Shown here piece after piece: positions 9,454-19,125 of a stretch of 33,182 nucleotides of DNA. The stretch is from Asparagopsis taxiformis (lineage: Eukaryota > Rhodophyta > Florideophyceae > Bonnemaisoniales > Bonnemaisoniaceae). Each line of letters begins with the position of its first letter. Positions within the stretch are counted from its first letter, which is position 1. The stretch covers positions 1-33,182 of the forward strand of contig JALQPE010001698.1 in the NCBI GenBank assembly GCA_030407315.1, read 5' to 3'. A program made the translations under genes and the position numbers. The notes beneath the pieces are model-generated. The model saw only the letters and a program-made list of their open reading frames with translations, had not been told where the DNA came from and searched no databases.

Positions 9454-11791
9454 GAAGCTCGTTCGTCATCGTGACTCGTTTCCACCTCGCCTCGAGTGGC
9501 GTTTCGTCAGCGGAGGTCGTCACGTAGACTCCGCTGCGGCCATTACGTTCGTTCGCCCACGGGCGGGGGTCACGTCGGTCATTACGAAAATCGCCGCGGC
9601 GCCTGTCGAAGGGCCTTCCCCCGTCACGATTGGGGTTTCGGAGTATCGTAGGCGGCGTGCCGTACCTCCGCGGGGTCACGTTCCCTCGCTCGCCAGGTCG
9701 TTCCTGGTTACGTTTAGCCATTCGTTGGCGGAAGTACTCAGCCTGACGTGGGTTGCTCTTCACGTGGAAGAGGTAGTACTTGTACGCGAAAAAGATCCGT
9801 TGATCTGGCGTCAGACGCGGACACGTAAACGTCGAGTGGCCATCTTCGCGGCATGACCAACACGACGGCGTCCAGTAATCATTCGGGATTACGGAGTGCG
9901 CCAATTGCGTCTGCTCGCTCGTGAGCTTCGGCACGTCCTCGCATGGACGGTTCAATCGAGCTTCGAGCTCGTCCGGCTTTTCGTTTGCCGTTTTCGTATC
10001 GTTGGGCGGCGGCCCGTTCGTGAAGAGGATCGCCTCCAAATTCTCGGCAACGTGAACCGCAGCGAGCGACACGTCGTCGTCGTCCCTCGCGGGGATGTTC
10101 GGGTTACCATCGTGGTAACTGGGCTCGTTAGCCCGTTCATTACGTAAGTACACGGACTCATCGTAGTCCGCGAACTTCCTCGACTCGTGGTCGGAAATAG
10201 CCAACGTAGGCTTCACCGGAAACCGCACTTTCGGTTTCGCGGCTGACGCGACAGCTGCCGTACGTGCACGGAAGGTCGTTCCTTCGGCCGTCGCCAATCG
10301 TCTCACAACGGTGAGGTCGTTCCTCTCTCGTTCGGGGAGTGACCGGAGTCGTTCCGTCACTGCTGCCCGCGTCGAGGGCAGCAAACCACGTACGTAGTGG
10401 TGAACGAGGAGTCGATCCGTAAACACGTAGTTACACGCCCGCGTGGCGGTGTCGAGTCTATCAGCGTACTGATTCTCGTCCTCGTTAGGACTCTGCGTGA
10501 TCATCGTGACCTTTTCGTAGGCCTCCTGCAGCACGTCGTCTTGCAGGTATCGTTTGATCAACGCGTTGATTACGTGAGGCCACGAGAACCTCTTCGTCGG
10601 ATCAGTCGTGATCACACCAGTCGTACACTGGGAATCGTAGAACCGTCGGGCGTCCCCTTCGAGGAAGAAGTGCAGCGCACGTACTGCCACTCCCTCGCAC
10701 ACTCCGAGTGTGCTGAACCCATCACGTATTTGGGCGAGGAATCCGAGTAACGTAATCGGATTCCGGCCGGAGAACGGCTTTAACGTAGGGAAAAGTCCCT
10801 CCAGCTCACGTTTGAGCTTATGTACGCTTTGACTCTCGTTCACGTAGAGATGTTCACGTACATCGTTAAGTCGGTACATGCGGTACGACACCACGTTCGC
10901 AAATGCGTCGAGCATTGTCGTGTGCTCTGCCAACGCGTGGCAAACGGGTCCGAGGGCGTTCCCTGGTAAGCGTACCGCGTCGGCACGTTCGTTTTCGTGG
11001 ACTCGCGTGTCCGTCGTGCCGAAAGTACCCAGCCACGGAATGTACGTTTCACGTGGCGGGGGAACTCTCGTATCGAATTGCGCAGCTCGTGCTGCGTCCG
11101 CCGACCGCGCGTGGTCTGGCGTATCGTTAAAACGTAATTGCCTTCGTGGCGTCTCGTCGGGGTTGGCGATGGCTCGTTGCACTGTCGCCCCCCTTCCGTA
11201 CGTTGTCGGGGTCGTCGGACCGGGTGTTGGTGGGTATCCTCCCGGAACGGCCGGGGAGGATTGCGAGTTATAGGCGCGCGAGCCTTCTTCGTAATTCGGA
11301 TCGCTTCCGCTCGGCGGAGCGGAACGTCCGGCGACGATTTCGTTGAATACTACGACAAACGAGTCGAGTCTTCCCTCCACGGCGGAGAGGCGGTTTCGTA
11401 AATCTTCGTTTTCCCGTTCGAGGGTCGCTGAGCGTTCACGTAACGCACGAGATTCGCGCTCCGAGACTCCGAGTCTCTGCCTTACGGCTTCGTCGACGGC
11501 CGCGTCGCTCGCCCTTTCGATGTGACCTCGAAGGTCTTCGTACACTACGCGTAGTGCCGTGGGAGTCACGTTCCCTTCGTTGAGCTGACCGCGCGTTGCG
11601 GGGTCCATACTCACGGACTCAAACGGGCTTACCGTACGTGGTAGCTGGCCGATCGCCTCGATATCCGGCGGGATAGATCGATCAGCCGCGAAGATCGCTT
11701 CTGCTGACAAGGCCACGTCGGCTTCGGCGTCCGCTGACGTTGGCAACGGTTGCCTGGGCGACGCGCTGGAATTCGACACAGCGTAATTCAT
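9368..11791 (-). CDS. gag: gypsy Gag polyprotein, 807 aa, intact
   Basis: An open frame of 807 codons starts at the ATG 11791, about 100 bp inside the 5' LTR, the usual gag position. A heptad-like, Glu/Arg/Leu-rich stretch near residues 108-146 probably forms a coiled coil. A retrotransposon Gag core follows (around residues 325-400, with FFLEGDARRFYDSQ). Near the C-terminus is one zinc knuckle C-x2-C-x4-H-x4-C (CWSCREDGHSTFTC, residues 644-657), then an Arg/Asn/Gly-rich RNA-binding tail. It is long for a gypsy Gag because of a Pro/Thr-rich segment (about 160-300). The last 86 bp overlap the pol frame, which lies +1 relative to gag. Gag and Pol could therefore be joined by a +1 frameshift, as in Ty3, or pol could start separately. 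Confidence 0.93.
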   Translation of the reverse strand: MNYAVSNSSASPRQPLPTSADAEADVALSAEAIFAADRSIPPDIEAIGQLPRTVSPFESVSMDPATRGQLNEGNVTPTALRVVYEDLRGHIERASDAAVDEAVRQRLGVSERESRALRERSATLERENEDLRNRLSAVEGRLDSFVVVFNEIVAGRSAPPSGSDPNYEEGSRAYNSQSSPAVPGGYPPTPGPTTPTTYGRGATVQRAIANPDETPRRQLRFNDTPDHARSADAARAAQFDTRVPPPRETYIPWLGTFGTTDTRVHENERADAVRLPGNALGPVCHALAEHTTMLDAFANVVSYRMYRLNDVREHLYVNESQSVHKLKRELEGLFPTLKPFSGRNPITLLGFLAQIRDGFSTLGVCEGVAVRALHFFLEGDARRFYDSQCTTGVITTDPTKRFSWPHVINALIKRYLQDDVLQEAYEKVTMITQSPNEDENQYADRLDTATRACNYVFTDRLLVHHYVRGLLPSTRAAVTERLRSLPERERNDLTVVRRLATAEGTTFRARTAAVASAAKPKVRFPVKPTLAISDHESRKFADYDESVYLRNERANEPSYHDGNPNIPARDDDDVSLAAVHVAENLEAILFTNGPPPNDTKTANEKPDELEARLNRPCEDVPKLTSEQTQLAHSVIPNDYWTPSCWSCREDGHSTFTCPRLTPDQRIFFAYKYYLFHVKSNPRQAEYFRQRMAKRNQERPGERGNVTPRRYGTPPTILRNPNRDGGRPFDRRRGDFRNDRRDPRPWANERNGRSGVYVTTSADETPLEARWKRVTMTNELRGLTTTTCRAAPRRETTRRCRSRATHIA

Positions 11792-11871
11792 AGACCGTCG
11801 TCTGTAGCACGTAGCTTTTCGTTAACGTAAAAGAGCTCAACCTCGTTGGTTGTCGTAATGCTCGTAGCAAC

Positions 11872-11889
11872 TTCTAGGTCGAGAGACCA
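11872..11889 (-). promoter_or_regulatory. candidate tRNA primer-binding site
   Basis: On the - strand, one base after the 5' LTR, the sequence reads TGGTCTCTCGACCTAGAA. Beginning with TGG right after the LTR is what a site pairing with a tRNA CCA end should look like. I cannot name the tRNA. Confidence 0.5.
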
Positions 11890-11890
11890 G

Positions 11891-12551
11891 TGTGGAACGA
11901 TAGTTCGTTAGACGTAGTAGCTGGTACGAGCCAGTGGACACGCTGTCCTTACGAAACGAAACGAGCAGTCCACCCGCTGGTGTTTTGACTGTATGTTAGG
12001 TAGAACGGTAGAGTGGTTAGCGAGTAGACACGAGCGTCACGACGCAACTATCCACGCGAGGATTACGTTAGCAAACGAGGTGGTACGTCACCGGAGGCGC
12101 TCTCAACCAAGCCCGGAGGCACTACACGCAATCAGCCTTACGTGCGGCGATGGGTAGGGAGTACGCAGCTCGACGGAGACCAAGCCTCGCTAGGCAAAAC
12201 GTAAACGTAAAACGTAGAAGTCAGTCGTAGACTAGAGCCGTTGCTCGTTCGTTGTCTTGTCCCCTTTCCCTCCCGGCACGATGCCAATACCTATATGGCC
12301 ACGATGGCATCGCTTTACAGTGTAAACACTGCTCGTAACGTCCCCGAATGGGAAGGGACCTTGTGGGTCACACGTAGGGACCCGTTGGTCCGTTGGCCGT
12401 TGCCAATACGTTCGTTGCACACGTGTGCAGGTTGCGCGCGCGCATGCGCCAGCAATGTTCGTTCATTGCTGTCGCCGGTCGTATCCGGCGAAATTCGAAT
12501 TCCGCGGAAAACGTAAATATTTGCAATTTCGGAATTGCCACGTATACTACA
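11891..12551 (-). repeat. gypsy 5' LTR (661 bp)
   Basis: Match to 1689-2347 with one substitution (A at 1806, G at 12007) and four single-base length differences, all doubling or loss of one base in a run of one or two. Carries the element's promoter. The exact TATA or start site is not clear. Confidence 0.95.
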
Positions 12552-12556
12552 GTCTT
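12552..12556. repeat. target-site duplication of the gypsy element, right copy
   Basis: GTCTT, identical to 1684-1688. The copia reading frame resumes immediately to the right. Confidence 0.92.
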
Positions 12557-15500
12557 TGCTCCAAACATTTTTTCATCTAAACCTAACGACAGGACCAAAT
12601 GGAATGGAGCCTGCATAGACACCGGAGCTCAACGTACTGTCATAGGCAAACCCCAAGCTCTCGCGTATTGTCGATTCACAGGTGTCAAATTTAAACCACG
12701 AAAAAATGGAAACTTTTACCGCTTCGGAGAAGACTTACAACAATCACTTGGCTTTATCGAAATTAGGATACCTTCACCAAATGGAAGTTTTATTCCCTAA
12801 ATGTGGACGTTGTACGTGCCGATGTACCCCTGTTGATCGGACTCGATGTCCTGGACAACTTTAAGATGACAGTTGACACTGTCAACAATGTTCTTAGGTG
12901 CCCTCACATGGGATGGGAAATACCATTGTGTCGAAAATATGGGCATGTCTACCTAGAGTGGAGTCTAATACATAACAATCTCTTCACTAAAAATGAGCTC
13001 ATCAACTGCATAGAGGTTTTCAACATCCTCCAGATGAGAAGCTCTTGAACCTAATCAAGCGCGCCCGACCCAGTGAATGTACTGAAGAAACTACGAATAT
13101 GCTCCGAAGAGTTTCCGAAAATTGTGACACATGTCAAAGAATCTCTCAAGCCCCGATGCGATTCAAAGTGACACTACCGTCCGAAAAAGATCTCGTGTTC
13201 GGAGAAGAGCTCTCAATGGACCTCATGTTCATAGACGGAAACGCAATCTTGCACGTAGTGGACACTGCAACAAGGTTTTCTTCAGCCACCTTCCTTGATT
13301 CGAATGGATCTGAATATGGACAGACTGCATATGGAGTCTGGCTAGCATTCCTGGAATGCTGGTGTACGTTGTATACTGGCTACCCCAATAGACTAAGAAC
13401 TGACTACGGGTCAATTTTTACTTCCCCTAAGTGGAAAGAGCTTACCAATGAGAACGGAATCCAGCTGCGAATCTCCGGAATCGAAGCTCACAACTCGCTT
13501 GGAATCGGGGAGCGACTCCATGACCCACTTCGTCGAATTTACCGAAAAACGAAAAGATGCGACCGGCACAAACCAACAGACAGCGCTTCGACTCACCTTA
13601 AAAGCAATGAATGATACAATGGGAGAAAACGGACTAGTTCCATCCCTATTAGTTTTCGGGATTATTCCCAGGTTTCTGTCATCAGCAGTCAACTTCCAGC
13701 TCAATCCGAACGGATGGAAGTATTAGCCATGGCTCAACGCGAAATGAACACTATCATTGCCAAAAGGAGAATCATTACCGCTCTCACAAAAAACATACCT
13801 TCTGCATCTGATCGTTTTTACTCGATCGACGATGAAGTACTTGTCTACCGCGAGAAAGAAAAGGAATGGGTTGGACCCTATCGAGTAGTATTCATTGACG
13901 GAAAGATGATTACTATACAAAATCCAGAACGAACCTATGAAGGCACGTTCAGCTCTCAGCAGATAAAACCATACTTGAGAGACGAAGGGACTGAGGAGAA
14001 AAGACCTGACTCTCTCAGCGTTTTATACCAAATGCTAAAGCCATTTCGACTATCCCCAGAAAGCGGTTCCCAAGAGCATTCTATCCAAATTACAGAAATC
14101 ATCAAACATGGAGACCCTCGAGAGTCTGAATTCGATGACGCAAAAAGAGAAGAGATCCAAGGACTCATTGAACGCGGAACATGGGAAATTGTCCCCAAAT
14201 CATCCGTTCAAGAGGGAGCTAATATCCTTGGAGGAAGATTCGTACTCACTATCAAAGACGTTGGAACTGATAAACAAAGACGTAAAGCACGTTATGTTGT
14301 ACAGGGCTATCGGGACCGCATGAAGACGTCACTCGTCCACGATACCTCTACTGCTAAACAATCTTCTGTCAAAATACTTGTCGGAATATCAGCGATATAT
14401 GGATTCCGAATATTTTCCATAGATGTTACTCAAGCCTACCTGCAGAGCTCCGAAAATCTGAAACGGGAAATTTACGTCAAGCCTTCTCGAGAATTTAAAC
14501 TCCATGATGGAGAACTACTTAAATTACGAAAACCCCTATATGGACTTCCCGATAGTGGTGACTATTGGGGAAGAACTATCTCTGACCACCTTACCAACAT
14601 CTTGGGTATGAAAAAACAATTGGAGATGAAGCCTTCTTCTATAAGCTTCGCAATAATAGTCTCCATGGATTATGCGTAACTTATGTGGACGACTTACTTC
14701 AAACAGGTGATGAATCATTTTCAGAATCTTCGAAAGCGACTGAGAAAATATTTCAATGCCGAGAACGAGAATGGGATACCGTTCAATTTGCCGGCGTCGA
14801 AATCAAGTCTAGTAGAGACGAAAAACAGATTCACCAAAGTACCTATATCCACAAACTTACTAAGATTAGTGAGGAAGCTTCATTTCAAGAATACAGATCA
14901 CTCCGAGCCCAACTTGCGTGGACAACACATACCAGACCGGACATCACTTGTGCTGTAGCTTTAGCTACACAAGTTACAGAAGAAAATTTCAACGAAAAAG
15001 GAAGGATCACATCAAATCCTTGAACGCTGTCCTAACTCATCTATGTAAACTTAGGAACCTTCCTTTGCGTTATCCGAAACTAGAAAGAAAGGACTTGAGA
15101 CTTCAAGTATATTCAGATGCATCCTATGGAAGCAATTATGACGGATCGTCGCAGATCGGATTCATCGTCTTCTTAGCAGACGATACAAATCGATGCCAAC
15201 CGCTGTATTGGACTTCACGTAAATCCAAACGGGTGTCTAGATCAGTACTTGGAAGCGAAACAATGGCGTTTGCTGACGCCTTCGACTTCAGTTATGCGCT
15301 GAAATATGATCTCGAACGCATACTGGGACTGACTATTCCGATCATTATGCTTACTGACAGTTTATCCCTATTTGACGTGATCTCTAAAGCAACAGCAACT
15401 GCTGAGAAACGTTTAATGATAGACCTGAAAGTAGTCCGAAATGCATATTCGTCCAGGGAAATGGAAAAGATATGCTTTATTCGGAGTGAATTCAATCCCG

Positions 15501-15595
15501 CTGATGCCCTTACAAAAATTTCAAAGTGCAGGACACTTGAAAACATATTACAGCTAGGAAAATTGGATCACCCAATTGAAACAATGGGTAGATAG
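12557..15595 (+). pseudogene. pol: copia pol (protease-integrase-RT-RNase H), multiply frameshifted
   Basis: The copia polyprotein continues right of the gypsy insert. Protease: active site DTGA at 12618-12629 and LLIGLDVLD near 12830. Integrase: remains of the zinc finger (GFQHPPDEKLL near 13020, then ENCDTC), catalytic D in HVVDTATRF, D in LRTDYGSIF and E in GIGERLHDP. RT: GGRFVLTIKDV, FSIDVTQAYLQ, KPLYGLPDSG and YVDD at 14682-14693. RNase H: YSDASYGS, WTSRKSKRVSRS, GSETMAFADA and PADALTK, ending at 15595. The reading frame changes at about 12790, 13040, 13540, 13700, 14650 and 15000, so no full protein can be made. The order is diagnostic for copia. Confidence 0.88.
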
Positions 15596-15782
15596 AACCC
15601 ATTAGATATTGAGAAAATTATTTACGAAGATTTGTTGAGCGAAAAAAGAATTGGGAATGTCAGAAATCTTCAAGCCACTGTAAACAGTACAAGCTACTGT
15701 AATGAAATTTTCTGGACTAATACTCGCTACAACAAATTGCTCAGACTTCATGGCAGAGATCATTTCTAAACGTCTAAGTGTC

Positions 15783-15798
15783 GGCAAAGGTGGAGGTT
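15783..15798 (+). promoter_or_regulatory. copia polypurine tract
   Basis: GGCAAAGGTGGAGG runs up to the TG that opens the proposed 3' LTR. A purine run at this point is required for copia plus-strand priming. Confidence 0.6.
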
Positions 15799-16140
15799 TG
15801 TGGTGTAGAGTGAAGGCAGATAGAGCATATAAAGAACTCCAGGTAGAGCCAACTCGGAGATAGAAAAGACACAACAAGCACACCCAGCAACACAATAAAA
15901 GGAGCACAAGCTCAATTCTACTGGCAAATCACACGCGACCGCGTTTGCCTCGATCAGACATATTCGCGAACGCGAGGCTCTGACCGGTTATCATTTGTTT
16001 CACCCAAGAAACACCAAATTGCCCGACCTCTCTCAACCATACTCGCCCACTCTGGAATTAACATTGCAACACCAGAACGAAATCTATCAACAATCATTGG
16101 AACTTTCAAATAATTTCGGAAAACACTAAGGCTCACGACA
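15799..16140 (+). repeat. copia 3' LTR (proposed, 342 bp)
   Basis: Begins TGTGGTGTAG after a polypurine tract and ends CTCACGACA, giving TG...CA ends. It contains a TATA-like CATATAAAGA at 15826-15835 and AATAAAA at 15894. The right edge is set by the start of a 56-bp copy of the neighbouring gene's 3' end at 16141. The matching 5' LTR should lie left of the window, so the limits are inferred. Confidence 0.55.
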
Positions 16141-16196
16141 ATTGATTGTGGCCGGAATCGTTTTTGTAGTCATGTAATGAGTGACGAATGAATAAA
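16141..16196 (+). pseudogene. 56-bp duplicate of the 3' end of the gene at 18760
   Basis: Perfect copy of 19066-19121: the last 16 codons (from IDCGRNRF), the TGA stop and the AATGAATAAA that follows. The match ends abruptly on both sides. On the left it touches the proposed end of the copia LTR. The simplest reading is that copia inserted into a second copy of the gene, whose 5' part would then lie beyond the left edge of the window. Confidence 0.75.
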
Positions 16197-18759
16197 GTAT
16201 CCAAATATTTATTATGTTAGTTTTCTTTTGATTTAGTTTCGACTGATCCGGCCCAGTTCGATCCGATCCCATCTGATTCAGTACCTGTACTGTGTTGTTT
16301 GTTCACTCGGTTTGTTTCTAGCTAGACGTCATCTGATTGTTGGTTACAAAAATAGTGTGCTCCCTCTCATGCATCATGCATGAATGAATGATACCGAAAA
16401 GATGGCATTATACTTACTATGTAGAGGGCAGAAGTGATAGAGGGAATTGGGCTGGGTTATGGGAGGGTGTTGCAATTTAGAATGGGGGCTGTCGCCTCGC
16501 TTCGCCTCGCCTTGGGGGCGGAATAAAGGAATAGCGGGGATGTGGAGCTGATTGAAGAACGGGAGTGGAGTCGATGAGATGTGGCATATAAGTGCTTATT
16601 GTTTCGTTGTACAACGGGATCGTTGGTTCGAGCCTCACGGTACACGGGGACTATTATGAAACGATTGTTTTTGCTGATGGTCTCTGTATATGGTGAGGCG
16701 AAGCGAGGGTAGAAGAGATGGAAGGGGATACGAATGTTTGCACTGTTTTAGTAGCAATGGTGCGTCGTGGAGTGGAGTGGAGGTTGTGTAATGGGTATTT
16801 AGATTCGGCAGTCGGTGGTAGGCGATGTAGGGAAAAATGATGGGCTGGGGGTCGATGACCAAAGGGAATTCGTAAAGCGTTGGCGGGGATATGTGCTCGG
16901 TGAGCTCATGACGTTCTGTGCGGATGAAGCATATTAAGATGTATCAATGTGGTGGATATAGAATGGTGGTGAGGAGCACACCGGGACGCGGAGATATTGA
17001 TGTGTGTGTAGATGGGAAGATAGTATCTGGGCAGTGAAGGGAGAATTGGGGAATACATATAGGTTATTGGTAGGGCGAATATGGTCGAAAGTTTAGTGTG
17101 GCAGACTGTCCGGCTGGTCGGGTGGTCGGGTGGTCGGGCGGGGTGTGTATGAAATGAATCAAGGTGTGTATATGTTTACCGATATGGACTCTTTGAAAGC
17201 ATCTAGTAGAGCAGGGCAAAGCGATTGGAATAGTGTTTTTTATATACATAGATATGTTCAGGCAGGCAGGCAAGCAAGCAAGCGTTGAAGAATAGCATCT
17301 TTGTCGCCTAGCTTGTGTTGCATAATATATTATAGTAGGTGTCGATATGTTTTGCGAGGTAGCGCTGTAACATTGCCAATGTCGTCATGAGAGTGGAAAC
17401 GAGTATTGAAAATGAAAAATACAATGCATCGAGCAGCAACTGTTACACCAATATAGCTGTGTGAACGTTGCGAGCTATTTCACTGGTTGATTGATCACTT
17501 TATCCATGGAGACATCACACGATGTGCACGACGGCACATACCGTCTCTCTCACACTCTGGGTGAAGTGGGGTGGAGCGGGGCGGGGCGGGCGGTCTCTCG
17601 GTGGGTAAACTCGTAATCAGGCAAACATCAATTTAGGAAATCTCCCGATGTGGCGACACAACGCGAGCGAGCGACACAAGCGCTCTGATACTCAATGGAC
17701 ATACGCATTCTCGTTCGTTTGTTTGTTCGTTCGTTCGTTCGTCAGTTGGTTCACTCGCACACCCAGACTCATTTGAAACTCCAGCGTAGGAGCACGCGGG
17801 TGCAATTGCAATTGCGATTCCACTACCTGTGCGCTACATGCACCAAGCCTCTCAGCTGACCGCAAATGATAAGAACACTATGAACGTCAGTGCATATGTG
17901 TATTTCGGCAGCGGTAGTGGTAGTGGTAGTGGTCGAGGAACAGAATAGAACAGAGCGGAGCGAATACCGAATACCGAGTTAGCAGAAAAGGACCGGCGAT
18001 ATGTGCTCCATGTCTGTCCCCATGTCTACCCATGGTACCACACTTTGCAACTGTGCTGCTCTTCTCTCTCAATCTTCTCGCTACCATGGCCTAATGATAG
18101 GTGACGCAGCTCAATGACGTCGTCACTGAGTGACACGGCCAACATAATGCAAAGCACTTTATCACTCCAATATTTTCCTCCCCATCCACATCAACATGGC
18201 CATAGACACCGACGCGGACAAAGACACACAACATTTAATTCCAAACAGCCCCTGATCATTTCACTCCACTGTTTGCTAATCTCCACATGTCTATCATCAT
18301 TCACCCTTCCTTTTACACCCATCGTACTGTAAACAATGAATTGCAATCCAATTCCGTTTTCTATTCCTCCTCTCTCTTCTATCTATCTTCCCACACACCC
18401 CATATTCCAAGCCCTTCTCCCCTCGACACTTCCGCTAGCAATCACAGCGCAGCTCCCACCTGCTCCCACAACCGCCAGTGTACAATACTATACTCACCCA
18501 GTCATTCGTTCATTCATCAATTCACTCAGTCACCCATACAATCAAGCGCTACATTGCATTGAACGAAGAAAGGTTATACTTTCAGCCTGCCTGCCTGCCA
18601 GTCACACAACGACAAAGAGCACACCAGCTGATACCACAATGCCTTCAAATAGCAAAGCAAAGCAACCAATTCCCTCCCCTCCCCTTCCCACCCTCATCCT
18701 CCTCTCAAGCTTGCCGCTGTTCACACTCTCCTCAAACCAGCCAAAACAAATCTATCATA
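16197..18759. other. 2.5-kb spacer of simple and compositionally skewed sequence
   Basis: No gene supported on either strand. The left part (about 16380-17300) is rich in G over C on the + strand, and the right part (about 18150-18750) is rich in C and T. Short repeats include GGTCGGGTGGTCGGG near 17110, GGCA/AGCA runs at 17264-17285, a GTTC/GTTT run at about 17711-17742 and GGTAGT repeats at 17913-17936. The C/T-rich right part probably serves as leader and promoter of the gene at 18760. Confidence 0.6.
17711..17742. repeat. GTTC/GTTT tetranucleotide microsatellite
   Basis: About eight units of TCGT/TTGT in tandem, interrupted once. Confidence 0.8.
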
Positions 18760-19116
18760 ATGGCTCAACAGCATGCACAAACACAAGCTCGCCCAGACTC
18801 CTCCCCCCTTCTACCCAACGAGCAGCGACTTCGCGAAGATCTCGAGGAAATACAATGGTTCCTGAGAAATCTGTCGCAAGTCAACGAAGATGTAGGGCGC
18901 GCAGGTTCCCCCACTGCGGAGAGCCTGCGAAAAATGCATCATTTCATTTTCCAGCTCATGTCGCGGGGGCGCGAGGCCTGGTACGCGCTTTGGGAGCACG
19001 TGCTGGACATAGAATGTTTCTTGTCACGGATGCGTAGCATCCCTACATATGACGGGGAAGGTTGCATTGATTGTGGCCGGAATCGTTTTTGTAGTCATGT
19101 AATGAGTGACGAATGA
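18760..19116 (+). CDS. small protein of unknown function, 118 aa
   Basis: Best candidate for a host gene. The ATG at 18760 sits in a favourable context (ATCATAATGGC) after a long C/T-rich leader. The frame stays open further left, but that stretch reads as low-complexity leader. The protein starts polar and Gln/Pro-rich (1-25). It then has a mostly helical middle (about 21-90, EDLEEIQWFLRNLSQVNED and FIFQLMSRGREAWYALWEHV). It ends with a Cys/His cluster, C-x2-C-x5-C-x-H (CIDCGRNRFCSH), that could bind a metal ion. No signal peptide or membrane segment is seen. I do not recognise the family. The final codons plus 3' signal are duplicated at 16141, which supports a real, possibly multicopy gene. 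The ORF may also be non-functional. Confidence 0.6.
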   Translation: MAQQHAQTQARPDSSPLLPNEQRLREDLEEIQWFLRNLSQVNEDVGRAGSPTAESLRKMHHFIFQLMSRGREAWYALWEHVLDIECFLSRMRSIPTYDGEGCIDCGRNRFCSHVMSDE

Positions 19117-19125
19117 ATAAATAAA
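19111..19125 (+). terminator. polyadenylation signal of the 118-aa gene
   Basis: GAATGAATAAATAAA overlaps the TGA stop. Two AATAAA hexamers lie within ten bases. The first is also present in the 56-bp duplicate. Confidence 0.55.

Larger units (their letters stand above)
1689..12551 (-). mobile_element. Ty3/gypsy chromovirus, nearly intact, - strand
   Basis: A 10.9-kb element lies between two almost identical LTRs with TG...CA ends and a GTCTT target duplication. On the - strand, in order: 5' LTR (11891-12551), putative primer site, gag (11791-9368), pol (protease, RT, RNase H, integrase, chromodomain; 9453-4866), a long non-coding tract, a polypurine tract and the 3' LTR (1689-2347). RT before integrase and a C-terminal chromodomain place it with the chromoviruses, whose chromodomain guides insertion to particular chromatin. 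The LTRs differ by one substitution and four single-base indels, so insertion was recent. Confidence 0.95.
1..16140 (+). mobile_element. Ty1/copia retrotransposon, degenerate, split by a gypsy insertion
   Basis: Copia order is readable on the + strand: gag with a CCHC knuckle (1-1688), then after the gypsy insertion protease, integrase, reverse transcriptase and RNase H (12557-15595), then a polypurine stretch and a 3' LTR (15799-16140). Integrase before RT is the copia arrangement. The 5' LTR is not visible: the end of the 3' LTR has no match in the first 100 bases, so the window probably begins in the 5' leader. The coding sequence changes frame many times and carries stops, so this copy is old relative to its gypsy insert. 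The family is certain. The outer limits are inferred. Confidence 0.85.

Noticed and set aside
16595..16650. tRNA-like GGTTCGAGCCTC stretch
   Set aside because: The bases around the apparent T-loop do not form a T-stem, and no matching acceptor stem is found.
17700..17750. CRISPR-like or tandem array
   Set aside because: Simple tetranucleotide repeat without spacers.
18336..19037. 233-codon frame overlapping the 118-aa gene
   Set aside because: Ser/Pro/Thr-rich reading of a C/T-rich leader, then a shadow of the gene in another frame.
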